The notes below the pieces were generated by a model, which saw only the letters and a program-made list of their open reading frames with translations, was not told the DNA's origin and made no database searches. DNA of 64,000 bases from Seiridium cupressi (Eukaryota > Ascomycota > Sordariomycetes > Amphisphaeriales > Sporocadaceae), in contig JARVKI010000023.1 in NCBI GenBank assembly GCA_036674765.1, positions 1-64,000 on the forward strand, in the 5' to 3' direction. Made by a program: the position numbers and the translations under genes. Of this stretch, positions 19,500 to 31,909 are shown piece by piece (position 1 is the stretch's first letter; each line of letters starts with the position of its first letter).

Positions 19500-20193
19500 G
19501 GTTTGTAGGCCAAGGTTTCTAGACACACCTGCAGACCTCTCCAAAATATTTGCGTATTGGACAAAGGTAGCTGGGGTCACCCGCTTTTAGAAACTCAGCC
19601 CTGGCATGTCCGAGTAGACAATCTGGGCTACGGAGCAGCAGATTGAGAATCCAAAATTTAGAATTGCAAAATTATTAATCCATAAATTCATCGGCTCGGC
19701 ACAAGAAGCACAATGGCTAGGGGGCGCTGATTGCAAACATTCGTGTGTTAACAAGCGGTTGAAAACGACAGCTCGCAAATGTTAGGGGCTCTCAGGTGAT
19801 TTTGTTCACGGAGGCAGTTACCTGCGCCACCGTGCCAACGGGGCTCATTATCTACAGGCACAGCGTATCGGCAGCATGTATGACAACAACAGTAATCGGG
19901 TGAGGTCGCCCTTTATGGGCCCCCCAGTTTTACAGGTATGAGCGCCGAATTAGATGCCATGGCAGCCAAACTGGAAAGTGTTGGCGGGTCGAAGGCTGCA
20001 TGAGCAAGGGCCACCCCCCTACTAGCGTACAAAGGTTCCTCCTGCGCCAGATCTGCCAGAGGAGCACCCAGTCATGGAACAAGTCCTTGGCTCTCTGCAA
20101 GTTTCCCAAGCTGATGAGACTTCCTTTTTATCAGATTTAGGTTCGTTCGAGGGCGCGCCTTTCCAATCCGTGCTCGCTTTTTAGCTCCTCAAC
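19500..20193. other. Intergenic, promoter side of the Clr5-domain gene
   Basis: No gene seen. It holds the 5' flank of the gene starting at 20194. Confidence 0.5.
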
Positions 20194-21786
20194 ATGCCGG
20201 AACAACGCTTTCAAGCAGTCGCAGCCCTGGACTGGGAGCGATACAGGACCCGGATCACAAGGCTTTATGCCGTCTATACGCTGCCAGAGCTCATGCAGAT
20301 CATGTGTGAGGAGCACCAATTTGTGGCCAGGTATGCGTGCCGACCATTATGCAAGAAAGTTAGTCTAGCCTATCGCTCACCCTACATTCCCTCTAGCAAA
20401 ATGGTTTACAAGAAACATCTCCGCAAATGGGGTGTACAGAAGAATCTTCGGTCTCAGCAGCTTGCCGAGGCTCTTGGCAAGCCATTGGAGCAACAACTTG
20501 GTGAGCTTTCGAGTCTTTATGTAGGGTTGGTCGACGAAGCCAGGATCCGACGTTACATTGACCGCGTCTCCGAGGAGAGGCGCACCCAGCTTATCACAGC
20601 TGTTCATGGAGACCTCTCAACCCAGCACATTGCGCAATCACTCCACTTAATGAAGCTCAAGCCCGCGAGTATCGAGCGATATTTCTTCCACGTTCAGGAA
20701 TATGTCACGGGCATGTTCGGCTCCGGGGCGTGGTCCCGGAATTGGATGTCTAACCCCAGCCTGTACGGAAAGAATTTTGAGTCGTTTGATTTGGCCCTGA
20801 CAGCGAAAACGGCCGCTGACCAGGGCCACACAAGTAAAGCCTTCCGGATCATTGGCTTCATATTTGAACAGCTTGAGTTTTGTATGAAACAGCAGCAGGA
20901 GGCAGACATTCTGGTCTACTTCCACTCATCTGCGGTGGTATTCCACAGTCTTTGTCCAGAACTCGCTCGGAAATGGTCAAAGTTTATCTGGGAGCTCTCC
21001 CGGATATACTATAATACCCAGGGCCACCCAAGCTATATAACAGGCTGGATTGAGTCAATGCTGCAGATGAGCGGCGAAACTTGGTCGCACTTTTCCATTC
21101 AAGTCGTCAATCTCTACTGCAAAGCCCTCTCCGAGAACATAGCCCTTAACAACACTCTTCATTCGCACATCATTCGGGCGCGAGTCATGATATTGTCTCG
21201 GCTCCGAAGTGCCAAGGTGGCGACTGTCTCTCAAGAGGACCTGTTTAGTGTGGGACGCTTAACTCTCAACGACTTTGGTCGCGAGGATCTCACGAACCTC
21301 TTTACGAAGTTCACGTTAGCGGGGATCCGGTTCGACGAAGGGCACCTTGACGAGGTCCACCAGCTAGTCACTGAGATCTTACAGTCCGAAAACATTGATG
21401 TATACCTTGAGGTGAAAGCATTCTGTTACAGATTATTACTACTAGTTGCAAACAGAAGAGGCCACTTGGAGGAAGAAATGCTTGCGGCTCAGCAATCCCT
21501 CTCCTTTTGCACATCTCATTTCTCACTTGGTAACGAGCTGACCGTCGATGCTTTGCACGACATGGAGAATTTGCTGCGGAGTAGAGGTCAAGAGAAGGAA
21601 GCCGAAGCTTATCGACATGTTATTGGAGATATTCTGGACCAGATAGGCGACTGTCTTAATCAGGTAGTAGTCGGAACGAATCACATTCCAGGTACCATTG
21701 ACGCGCATAACCTTAGCCGCCGCACTAGGTTGCTGACTAGCAGTATCTTGGAGAGTTGGAGGTGTAGGGAATTAGAGTGTAGGTAA
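20194..21786 (+). CDS. Clr5-domain protein
   Basis: Two exons, 20194-20330 and 20397-21786, 508 aa. The 66-nt intron (GTATGC donor, CTCTAG acceptor) has no stop and keeps frame, so it can be misread as coding; removing it restores the domain. Spliced residues about 13-65 read DWERYRTRITRLY, TLPELMQIM, FVASKMVYKKHLRKWGVQKN, which is the Clr5 domain found at the N-terminus of many Sordariomycete and Eurotiomycete proteins. The rest is mostly helical with TPR-like spacing and no named domain. Clr5 proteins are generally suspected DNA-binding or regulatory proteins; a target is not known. The start is the first ATG before the domain. Confidence 0.75.
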   Translation: MPEQRFQAVAALDWERYRTRITRLYAVYTLPELMQIMCEEHQFVARYACRPLCKKVSLAYRSPYIPSSKMVYKKHLRKWGVQKNLRSQQLAEALGKPLEQQLGELSSLYVGLVDEARIRRYIDRVSEERRTQLITAVHGDLSTQHIAQSLHLMKLKPASIERYFFHVQEYVTGMFGSGAWSRNWMSNPSLYGKNFESFDLALTAKTAADQGHTSKAFRIIGFIFEQLEFCMKQQQEADILVYFHSSAVVFHSLCPELARKWSKFIWELSRIYYNTQGHPSYITGWIESMLQMSGETWSHFSIQVVNLYCKALSENIALNNTLHSHIIRARVMILSRLRSAKVATVSQEDLFSVGRLTLNDFGREDLTNLFTKFTLAGIRFDEGHLDEVHQLVTEILQSENIDVYLEVKAFCYRLLLLVANRRGHLEEEMLAAQQSLSFCTSHFSLGNELTVDALHDMENLLRSRGQEKEAEAYRHVIGDILDQIGDCLNQVVVGTNHIPGTIDAHNLSRRTRLLTSSILESWRCRELECR

Positions 21787-22649
21787 CCATACCGATCATT
21801 GGAGACGTCTTCCTCTTGTATGTTATGGCGTTGTTAGAATGCGAGTGGCGTCACACACACAATAATTGCGTGGTTTTTCACGCCTTGCCGACCTATTAAT
21901 TGAAGTCTCGTAGCCTTATTACTGGGGTATGGTGATTTCATTGACTTGGGGCTGCAGCTCGTGACTAAATGGCAGGGGTTCCAACATCGATCCCTTGGCG
22001 ACATACCGCCACGACATACCGATTACTTTAAAGCCAGCAGCTAAAACAAGATGGTACCTAGTGAGTCGTATGCACTGAGATAATAATCAAAGCTTCTGGC
22101 CTCTACTGATGAAGCCATGCGAGTAAAAGCAGGTTTCAAAGGTTTACGTCCGTATCTTAAAGATACATTCTCCTCGGTTGAGAAGACTATGAATGTTCTC
22201 GCTGGGATGGATGGCCAGGATTCTTCTCATTAACTGTCGCTGAAACTATTCGTAAATTATGTCTATTAGCTGACCGTGCAAGTGCTAATCAAGCCTTTCG
22301 TTGGCTAGTTGCTGTCAAGATGCTGGGTTGAGGAATAAGGAGAACCGCTTGACGCAATCCAATTTCCACTGCTACGTTATAAGAAAGATTCGAAATCGTA
22401 TAGTGTCACCCATCAAGGTGTCGTCAAAGCATCAGTTCGTGCATTCGACACACATGTGGGATGTAAGCGGCGAAGTCTCAGAATTTGGAGGACACGAAAA
22501 TATCCTCAAAATTTCTCAATGACAGCATAATGATCTAGAACAAACAGCTAAATAGCGATGAGCCCAAAGTCCAGACGTAGAATCTCATCTCACACCCCTT
22601 TAATCGATGTAGTCCAAACTCACAAGTCCACAGAGAGCTTCCGGGACAT
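21787..22649. other. Intergenic, no gene seen
   Basis: Between the convergent 3' ends of the Clr5-domain gene (plus) and the dynamin-like gene (minus). Short frames only. Confidence 0.5.
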
Positions 22650-24929
22650 TCAAGCATCTATTCCGCCAAAGATAACATCTAATGTTATCCATCCATCTCC
22701 AAGCTTGTTGATGCGCTTCAACACAAAACGTTTCACCTTCTGGATGACCTCAGGTTCAGATACGATGTCTGAGATCTCCAAATAAATTTGATCAACTACC
22801 GTAGGCGAGAGGATAGTTTCGAGACCTCGCATAATGTGACGCTCGATCACTTGAGTTGTGACATTAGCAACGAAAATTTCCCGCTGAACCTGCCCAATAT
22901 GTTAGTCTCAGCGAGCATGATGTTTCTAGTGCATTGGGCTACCTTAGAGATGGCAAGCAGGGAGTCAAGTGCCTCTTCATAGTTGACTAGCTCCATGTAG
23001 GGACTGGAAGCAAGCATACTTGCTTTACAAGCCTTGTTGATCTCGCCCTTGTCGGAAATCCCAGCAGGATGTTCGCCCTGGCTGCGTGCGGGTTGTGGAT
23101 ACGAGTCAGGAAGTAATGATATACTATGATCTAGGGTCTCTGTTTCGGCATCTAGTCGCCTCTGAATTTTTTCAGTGCAGTAACGACTGTAGCTGACTGA
23201 ATAAACTTTCTTGTCCCGGATGATCTTCAGTTCGTTTAGGGCCTTGTCACTGCGCCTCTTCATGACATCCATGAAAACAGTGGACCTGCGTTGTATCGAA
23301 ATGTCAGTGCTAGAGAGATGTGCCATAGGAAAGGAACTGCTTACCGAATTCGGGATTCAGCTCCACAAGGGAAAACGTGACCTAGCACATCATACAAGAA
23401 TTTCTGGCATAATTGAGAACTGTGTTCGACATGTTCACGCGCCAGGCCCTCCCAGGCCTCAGACTGCTCCCAGAAAAGCTCAGCAGCGACGTGCGGGATG
23501 AAATTGCCAACCGGTTCCGAATCTCTTGATTTAGAGAGCTCTCGTGAGATCCATGCCATGAAAGCCTCCTTCGATAAGACTTTTGATCCGCCGGGGACGG
23601 TCACTAAGTCTTGCGACTCGCTGAGATCGAAAACGTACTTGTGCCCCGAGTTTTCAGATTCGCGTCAAAGGTTTGGTGGGCACATTGGACGGCGGCACGA
23701 AGCCTGACAAATGTACGGTCTGAATCTGGGGAAGATGATGCACCAGTGTCCAACTTGAAAAAGTCGTTCCGGTAGTTACCTTGCAATCCAGCCTTGACAA
23801 TTTCATTGTAGTCCATACTGACCTGCTTTGAGTGTGTGATATAATCGTCGCGCAGGTATTTTGGGCTACCGTCGCTTCTCAGGATCATGTGTGCGTCCTC
23901 TACAGCAATATCGACGTCATCCTGGAGATGAGGTATTGTTTTGCCTATCTCCTTGAACACAAGTTGGCCGAGTCGCGCGCGGAGTGCATTAATACCAACT
24001 GCTTCCTTGGGAAGAGCCCCGAAGCTGGACGCACGAAAGAATGCCATCTTTGAGATATTCCGCCCGTCGAGAGAGAAGTTCCGCTCTTCGAAGCTGCGAT
24101 TCTTGATGACATGCCAACCGAGCTCGAAAAATACATCTTCATTTCTTGTAAGCTGCAGGAACCTTTTCTCCGAACGAGACCCCTTGGACAGTGTATCCGG
24201 TTTGGTGATGGCTCCCAGAGTTTGTCCTCCGCTGAGGCGAAGCTCTTGAATCTTCTCGAGGATGGGTTGACAGGCCGCAGGGTTATTGGCAGAAATAACC
24301 ACCAGGGAAATAGTGTCACGGTGACGAAGGTAACACTCTGTGATCTTAGATACCAAGGCAATGTCGGCACGGGAGACACCGTTCGTCGGAGCCTGGATCA
24401 GGCCAGGAATATCAACTAGAGTCAGGTGTGGCTTATCGGGACCATCAATTTCGACCCTGAGAATGTCTCTTGAGAAAGGACTGCCGGATTCTTCCTCACT
24501 GGTAGCGATGCCCATGGCCTTCATAGCCGCGCTAGTGATAACAGCCAAATCTTTGAGGTCTGTGGTCGATACAGAGAACTTCCGAAGTCTCTTCTGCTCG
24601 TCGAGGGCTCTATCGCTATTCGGGATGATCTTGACATTGACTCGGAACTGAGCCTTCTGACAGAGATGAATTTCTGTCGCGAATCGGGTGCAGAAATTAT
24701 CGTTTCGCGGGAACGGGATCGCCGTAAGTGCCTCCAAGACAGAACTCTTTCCCGCAGACTGATCTCCAAAAACGACAATCTGAGGATGATGGAGATAATA
24801 TTCAAGGCCGGCTTCCTGCATTTGGTTAAAAGTGTCGACGGTGAGTCGAAGCTGATCCGTCTGTAGCTCTTTGAGCGTAGCGCTGATGCTCATCTCTGCA
24901 CACTTTTCTGATCCTTGGTTTTCAGACAT
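22650..24929 (-). CDS. Dynamin-like GTPase (Mx/dynamin type), with an apparent frameshift
   Basis: Exons end to end: 24929 to 23345 (interrupted by a frameshift), 23285-22943 and 22889-22650. The GTPase domain has G1 GDQSAGKSS at residues 55-63, G3 DIPG and G4 TKPD. The middle and GED-like C-terminal helices follow (NVTTQVIERHIMRGLETIL in the last exon). Near 23644-23647 a run of four G (minus strand) breaks the frame: the upstream frame ends at 23604, while the family sequence GHKYVFDLSES continues in the next frame and runs on to the intron donor at 23344. One base is missing relative to an open frame. No intron of workable length fits. Either the gene is recently broken or the base call is wrong. 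Fungal proteins of this kind remodel membranes or act in organelle dynamics; the exact role is unknown. Confidence 0.75.
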
Positions 24930-25487
24930 GATGTTATGTCGAACACTTTAGACACACGTTCTTGTTGTGGTGGGTGTGAACAAATATTTGTTGTGGTCTC
25001 GAGATGGCGTGTTCTTTCGGACAACTGAATGCGGCTTTCAATATTTCACGCCTGGATTGGTGAAAGCCCGACTTAAAAACCAGTGTACGCCAGAACATAT
25101 TCGAAGTTTGCATAAGCAACTAAAAAGCCACGGGTAAACCGAGAATCGGCAAGAGGGCAACCCAAGGCAGAGGCTCGAATCACGTGGCGCAAAGTTAGGC
25201 AGTCACAGATGGAATTCCGTGGAACTCCCACAAGATTTTGTTATCATTCTAGAAGTGGCCTGGCACGTCTCACTTATTATTACAGACCGTCTTTCATTGC
25301 ACAAAACAACGGTCTTTTGACGGGAGATCTCATCTGGTATATCCGTAGAGAGCCATAGACCTTGTCGTGGTTGGAATGTCACTATCACGATGAAGCAATC
25401 CAACATTTCTTGAATATGCCTAATCATCATCGAATAAGGACTACATTATCGGCGAGGCGTAATTCAAAGTATTCAAACGAACTCATT
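24930..25487. other. Intergenic, no gene seen
   Basis: 5' flank of the dynamin-like gene and 3' flank of DPH1. No gene supported. Confidence 0.5.
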
Positions 25488-26863
25488 TCAGCTACCAATT
25501 GGGACGCCTTTTGTTCTGCCCAGACCTTCCCTAGCATAGTAGTCCATGGGATATGCATCCTTGCCCCAATCCTCTTTCTCATTGAGCGCAATGAGCGCCT
25601 CATATGGTGTAAGCAATGGCCTCGGGAAGGCATAACCCCAATCAATACTCAACCGCGGACAGGCCACCTGTATCCAACACTCGACGTCGCTCATCAGCGC
25701 CAACTTGCCCGGGAAGATCTCGCTCAGCAGTAGGTTCACCCAGGGGATACCCATAGCCTTGAGTTTACTCTCGATCAAGCCCATGGTGTGCGGGTTGCCC
25801 TGGCGCCCCAGCGAACCAAGTATAAGACCCCACTTCTTCGCCCCTTTCGCTGTCTTGATCGCGTCTCGCCGCAGACCTTGCATCTCTTCATGTCCATAGG
25901 TCTCATGCGTCAGCTTGCGCGAGTATGGATCATAACGATATGCCGGAATTTCGGGGTTATGAATCATCATACTCTCGAGGTGGAACCGGCCATCGCCAAG
26001 GTACAAAATCAAGTCAACCTTCTCCGTATCCGGCAAACGCGGCGACGTGCAGCCGAGAATCTCGCCCTTTGACAGTGGTGCAATCTGCGGAATCAAGACC
26101 TTGAATCCCGCTCTCTCAAGTGTCGATCGTACGCCATGGATTGTGGCGTTGAACTGGATGGTGCCCACGATAGCGATGGTCTTGGGAGCAGCAAAGTTGC
26201 GCTCCAGCGTCGCCAGCAGGTGCGAGGTATCAATGCTGATGTCGACGAAGACATACAGAGTCTTGATCTTAGTCACGTCAACGGGAATCAAGCAACTGTG
26301 GGCATAGTGCACCAGTAAGTCGCAGCCGAGGGCACGCGCCGTGTAGTCGTCAATACAGCAAGCACCATAAGTGACATCGCCCATGATGAGAGTCTCGATG
26401 CCGGGACAGAACTCGGTCAAGATATCCGAGATAGTCGTGGCGAACATGAGCAGACCTTCGGGCATTTGCAGAGCAACTTTCTTGGAGCCCGCAGTCCGGA
26501 TACGGTGGATGGTCTTGGGGATCTCAAAGGAATAGTTGGCTGGGAGGAGGCTCATGGCCTCATTGAGATTAGGATCATTCAGGATCTCTGGTGGGACCTG
26601 ATTTAGCAGCCGGGGAGCTCTTCTGGGTTGTGCGACTGCCTTCTCATCAGCACTCGGTCTCATACTCAAAAGTGAGGATATGCCTAACCTTGAATAGCCC
26701 CGCTATCCTCGACTGATGGCACATTTCCGTTGCTGGTCGCATCTCCAGCCTTCCGTCGGCCGACGAACCTCTTCTTGGGTTGCCTCTGTACCGGCTCAGG
26801 TGCGTGTGCCTCCTCTATATCTGCAGCGATACCGAGATCTGTCTGTGCCCTGTCTTCCTCCAT
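25488..26863 (-). CDS. DPH1: 2-(3-amino-3-carboxypropyl)histidine synthase subunit 1 (diphthamide biosynthesis)
   Basis: Two exons, 26863-26689 and 26635-25488, 440 aa, the usual length. The short first exon encodes an acidic start followed by [11 protein letters not shown], a conserved DPH1 feature, so the ATG at 26863 is preferred over the internal ATG in the intron. The body carries [24 protein letters not shown] (first cluster-binding Cys), SLGRQGNP and [18 protein letters not shown] with a further Cys. These Cys residues coordinate the noncanonical radical-SAM 4Fe-4S cluster of the Dph1-Dph2 dimer, which transfers the 3-amino-3-carboxypropyl group of SAM to a histidine of elongation factor 2. 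The protein acts in the cytosol. It is a conserved single-copy gene and a good anchor for assessing species and synteny. Confidence 0.95.
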
Positions 26864-27449
26864 TGTAAGTGCTGTCGGCGTACTTGGGTGATGCCCCGCT
26901 TCGTGAATTTTGCTGCCCCTCCTCGGATGTCGAGAGTCCTCGCAACAAGTTAGGCAAGATTCCCTGCCAGGCGAATTTTCTTGTCAGATCTCCCAGCCGC
27001 TTAGCCAGTAGATACTCTCAACGTACGGATTGAAAGAACACCCCAGGCTGCTGCATGGGTGAGCCGTCGAGACAAAAATTTCACATAATGGTGTGAAGGC
27101 AATGAGTTGGATCCACATATAGATATCGATCAAACAAGAAATGCAGCTATACCACATATGCACTGACAGAGGCTAAACCACAGCACAAGCTCTTGGACAA
27201 TTCGAATACTCCCTCATTTAAAAGAAAAAATTCACAACAACTTGATAGGGATGCGGCCAGATCAGGGGTAGTATGTTATGGCAATAATCAGGATTATTAT
27301 TCAATTACTGGGCTCCGTGCTTGGCCCAAGAAGTTATGTGGTTGGGTAACATGGCTGCAGTCCCTACTCCACGCGTTGCCTTTTCGGGCATATAAGTTTC
27401 TTTTTCCTTTTTTGTTCTTCGCTCTGCCTTTGTCGCTCCTGTCAACTGG
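26864..27449. other. Intergenic, no gene seen
   Basis: 5' flank of DPH1 and 3' flank of the aldose epimerase gene. No gene supported. Confidence 0.5.
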
Positions 27450-28704
27450 TTATGAAGCAGTGCTGTTGATGCTAAATACATAGCTGGCTTGCAGGACGTA
27501 TGGGTCACCACCGGGCTCATAGATCTGCTTCTTCTCGCGCTGCCACTCAGGCTGGTTGATAGCATCAATCCAGTCTTCGACCTCGAGGACGACGCATCCA
27601 TACTTGGGAATGGTACGTGGGAAATCAGGGTTGTCAAAGAGACCTTGGGTTGTCTTGAGGGCAACACTGCCGTTCTGGCCGTTGCAAGAGTACATCTGGA
27701 ATGCCTCCTGGTCTGAGTAGACATCCAGTTGGATACCTGACCAGGCAGAGGACAGGCTAGCAACGTAGCCTTCGGTTCGCCAATCGTATGGGCCGTTCTG
27801 TTCGCGGTTCACGAGCCAGCAAGTGTCTGGTGTTTCAGTTAGCGCACATGGCCGATGAGGATCAGCAAGGCCAGCTAGACTTACCATAACCAGTGCAGTT
27901 GAAGCCACAGTTGCCCTCAAGCTCAGCGTCACCGAAGGATGCACCAATCTGCTTTGGTGCGCTCCAGAAGTCATTCACTGAGCCCGGCTGGTTGGCAAGG
28001 ATGTCACCCGTCGGGATGAGGATGTTGTCAACACCGACGCGCTGGCCACTGTAGGGCAGGTGGAAGGTGTGGTTGAAAATACTGCTGGTCTCGTTGTTGG
28101 AGAATCCGTCCAAGTTCCAGTAGGTGTGGCTGCTGAGCATGATGGGCGTCTTCTTGGTAGTCGCGAGTGCGATCATCTTGAGATCCCAAGTCCAGTCGTG
28201 GACAGTGTAAGTAATGTACGAGACGACCTCACCAGGGAAGCCCTCCTTGCCATCGGGGTCGACAATGGAAAACGTGATGGTGTCTTCTGCATAGGAGACG
28301 ACGGTGAAGTTGCGGTAGTCCCAGCCGTCGGAACCACCATGAAGGGTGTCCAGACCGCCGTTCTCATTGGCATCCACGGTGTAAGTCTCGCCGTCGATCT
28401 CAAACGTGCTGTTCTTGATGCGATTGGCGTAGCGACCTGGTACGCCACCAAAGTGGTTGTGCTGCTTGTCGATTCCATAGTAGCTGGCATTGTCAAAACC
28501 AGCTACAATATCTCGCTGGATGCCATACTGGTCGTTGATGTACAAGTGGCTGATTGACGCGCCGTATGCAATGAAACCGGCTGTAAGTCCCTCGCTCTTG
28601 ATCCAGTAGATACCGTTCTCATCTGGACCTGTGCTGTTGGACTGTGCGGAAACAATCGGGAGCAGAGAAGCCCCCAATGCTGCAAGACGAGTAGCGAAAC
28701 GCAT
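27450..28704 (-). CDS. Secreted aldose 1-epimerase (mutarotase)
   Basis: Two exons, 28704-27885 and 27826-27450, 398 aa. The intron uses GTAAGT and a CACCAG acceptor. The first 20 residues are a signal peptide ending in IVSAQ. The galactose-mutarotase fold is shown by GAS-x-H near 46-52, the conserved GGVPGRYANRIKNSTFEIDG (HNHFGG and GRYANR carry substrate contacts), TLHGG, SSHTYWNLDG with the catalytic His, and a C-terminal VLEVEDW with the probable general-base Glu region. Many N-x-S/T sites and several Cys fit an extracellular glycoprotein. It interconverts alpha and beta anomers of glucose or galactose, probably outside the cell during sugar uptake. It is flanked by housekeeping genes on the same strand. 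Confidence 0.9.
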
Positions 28705-30302
28705 CGTGGCTGTATACTAGAAGTCAACCTGAGGTGAAGCTTGGAGGAGAATTGCTGCACACAAGGCAAAAGCACGGAAGGCAGAGGATGCAAGGTGACA
28801 ATTGGCGGCTTATATGAATGATGAAGCGCCCGACAAACAACGCAGCACGCCTACCGGGGCAAAAACTTGGAAGACAATAAGCAAGAGGTCGACTCGTAAT
28901 ATAGTGACCAGGGCCTAGTGTTGACTTTCATTAAGCTTCCCCGGCCCACGCAGCTACTCCGCTCTTTGGAAGTTGGGGTAAACTACGTAGATTCGGTCAA
29001 CCAAGACAAGGGGCAAGCAAGCGCTCAATGGTGAGTGGTGCGTTTAGATTGGGGAACATGTGGTGCAACAATGCGACTACAAAAATCCAGCTGCACGAGC
29101 GAGGCTTGACGTGGTATCGTAGGGTTTGTAGCTTGGAAACATGCAGGCATGCAGTCATCTTGTTGACGGCGGCCTGTGTGAGTGGCCCGTCGCGAGCTCT
29201 CATGATCAGGCCACTCGCGCCTGCAGACCGACCCATGGAGATGGGACAGGCTGGGACGCCGCTTGCACCAGCAAAGGCCAGAAGATCGCCTCACTTCCCC
29301 GACTGCTCTTGAGGTACCTCCTGGGGTTGCGGAGACTTGGAGATGATTTCCGGATTACGCGCGAAAGGGAGACGATCGTCATTCGAGATCCTAGTTTGCA
29401 CGATTTGGCGTTCATCTGTCATGTGCCTTGGCACCGGCCAAACAAACCTACGGCTTAGTAGCATTGCCAGTTGCATTCCTGACCCGCCTGAACGTGCTCG
29501 ACGTCTGACATGAGGCCCCGCCCCATCGAGAACCTGCGCGATTTGGTTGAGAGGCTTCTTTGGCCTGCAGTCACCTCGAGACGGTGAGAACTGAAAAGCA
29601 ATACCCGGCAAATGTCGTCAGGATCGGAGAGACAATCAGCCAAAATGGCGTCCGGGAGTAGCACGAAGGATCGGGGCCCATGCAAATTACATCGGCGCTT
29701 TTGCATGCGGGGTTGAGCGCTGCCGTTCCAATTGGCGCAGTAATCCAGTGACCCCAGGGCCGCCCAAAGTGCCCCGTTTCTTTCCCCGCGTGGATTCGGC
29801 GTGGCTGGCACAAGCCTTGCAGGCCGCCGCCTCCCTTGTTGTCACATTTCGCTGATGCCTGTCTGTTATGGTTACTGTTGCACCGAGGATGCCGAGAGAT
29901 TTGTTTCCGCCTTGGTATGGCCCAGGTACGCTGAGCCACCAGGCTGGGTCATCTGTCTGCTCCCGTCATCATCGTGGTCGCATCATCTCCTGCCCATGAC
30001 CATGTTCTCTCAATTCGGGAGAATGCGGCTCAACCCATTGTCTTGGAAGTAAACTTTATATTTTGTTCTAGAATGGTTAAGGACCGTCGGCTTCTGCGAC
30101 TTGGACACATCACTTCCCTTGCATGTACTAGGTTTGTGATTAGGATTCAACGGTAATGCGCCTGTTTCGATATGCTTCTAACGAAAACCTAAATGTTCTG
30201 GAAAATTCAATGCCGGACACATGTCCCGCGTATGTAAAACTGATCATTTAATAGACTGTTGACGAGGCTCGTCCTGATTTGTGTACCGATTACTATAACC
30301 GC
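28705..30302. other. Intergenic, no gene seen
   Basis: About 1.6 kb upstream of the epimerase and downstream of the V-ATPase gene. Several overlapping frames of 60-120 codons exist on both strands but none looks like a protein family. It should hold the epimerase promoter near 28705-28950. Confidence 0.5.
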
Positions 30303-31909
30303 TTATGCATCAATGAGGTTCTCCTCCTGTTGATCCTCCGGGTGCGTCTTCTTGGCCTCCTTCTCCTTCTCCTTTCCCTTTCCTGCCGATCGCTGGTAGA
30401 ATTCCTGGATAACCTTGGCTGGAATTCTGTTGAGGAGCTCCTTGGGGTAAATTCGGAGAAGACTCCATGCCAGGTCAAGTGATTCGTGAATCGAACGGCT
30501 CTCATATGCTCCCTGTGCCACGAAATTTCTCTCAAACTTTTCCAAAAACTCAAGTGACAACTTGTCCTCGTTCGACAAGGCCTCCTCACCAACGACAGCC
30601 TTCATGGCTGCTGCGTCACGACCGATGGCATACTTGGCGTAGAGCTGGTTGGAAACATCACCGTGATCCTTGCGTGTCATGCCCTCACCAATGGCAGACT
30701 TCATCAGACGGGACAAGGACGGCAGAACGTTGATGGGGGGATAGATACCACGGTTGTGCAATTGTCTGTCGACGTAAATCTGTCCCTCGGTAATGTAGCC
30801 GGTCAAGTCAGGAATAGGATGCGTAATGTCGTCGTTCGGCATGGTAAGAATAGGAATCTGTGTGATGGAGCCGTTTCGGCCGCTGACACGACCGGCTCGC
30901 TCGTAAATGGTTGACAAATCCGTGTACATGTAACCAGGGAAACCACGACGTCCAGGAACTTCTTCTCGGGCGGCTGACACCTCTCGGAGGGCATCACAGT
31001 AGGCAGACAAATCAGTAAGAATGACCAGTACGTGCTTCTCGAGTTGATAGGCGTAGTATTCGGCAGTCGTAAGAGCGAGACGAGGAGTAATGATACGTTC
31101 GATGGTGGGATCGTTTGCCAAATTGAGGAACAGTGTGACACGCTCCAGACTGCCGTTCTCCTCGAAATCCCGGGTGAAGAATCTAGCGGTCTCCAAGTTG
31201 ACACCCATGGCTCCGAACACGATGGAGAAGTTATCCTCGTGGCCATCGTGGACACCCTTGTTAGTGACACCATGCTTCTGTGCTTGCTTGACGAGACCAG
31301 CCTGTCTGCAAATCTGAGCAGCAATTTCGTTGTGTGGCAGACCGGCGGCAGAGAAGATGGGAATCTTCTGGCCACGGGCAACCGAGTTCATCGTATCGAT
31401 AGTGGAGATACCAGTCGAGATCATCTCCTCGGGGTACTCTCGCGAGAACGGGTTGATGGGTTGACCGTTGATATCCAGGTAGTCCTCAGCCAAGACCTTG
31501 GGGCCCTTGTCAATAGCTCTTCCTGATCCATCGAAGATACGTCCCAGCATGTCCTCAGACACACCAAGCTTCAAGCTCTGGCCTGTGAACTCGACCTTTG
31601 TCTTCTTGACATCGATACCGGATGTACCTTCGAACACCTGGACGACGGCTCGGGTTCCTAGAAGATGACGCATTGTCAGTATGGCCGCATCTCCAACAAG
31701 TGCGGCGCAGGGTTGGAAGACTGACCTCTCGCTTCCAGAACCTGACCAGATCGCTCTGTGCCATCGGGCAGAGTGATATTCACAATCTCATTGTAACGCG
31801 GGAATTTGACGCCCTCGAGGATGACCAGCGGTCCGTTGACACCTCCAACAGTGTTGTAACGGATCCGCGGCGTGATGGAGTAGGACGACGACTCGCGAGG
31901 GTCCGACAT
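30303..31909 (-). CDS. V-type proton ATPase subunit B
   Basis: Two exons, 31909-31726 and 31657-30303, 512 aa, matching the family. The N-terminus ([18 protein letters not shown]) and core blocks ([70 protein letters not shown]) are diagnostic. Subunit B is the non-catalytic nucleotide-binding partner of subunit A in the V1 sector, which acidifies the vacuole and endomembranes. The C-terminus is a Lys/Glu-rich tail typical of fungal orthologues. The 68-nt intron lies after LEARG, a conserved position. Orthologues are VMA2 of yeast and vma-2 of Neurospora. Confidence 0.97.

Noticed and set aside
28060..28557. 165-codon plus-strand ORF
   Set aside because: Antisense to the aldose 1-epimerase gene, which has clear conserved motifs.
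31032..31526. 164-codon plus-strand ORF
   Set aside because: Antisense to V-ATPase subunit B.
31826..31834. CGGTCCG inside V-ATPase subunit B as a regulator site
   Set aside because: The 7-bp core CGGNCCG is expected many times in 64 kb by chance and this one lies in a coding exon; only the 9-bp palindromes in promoters were kept.
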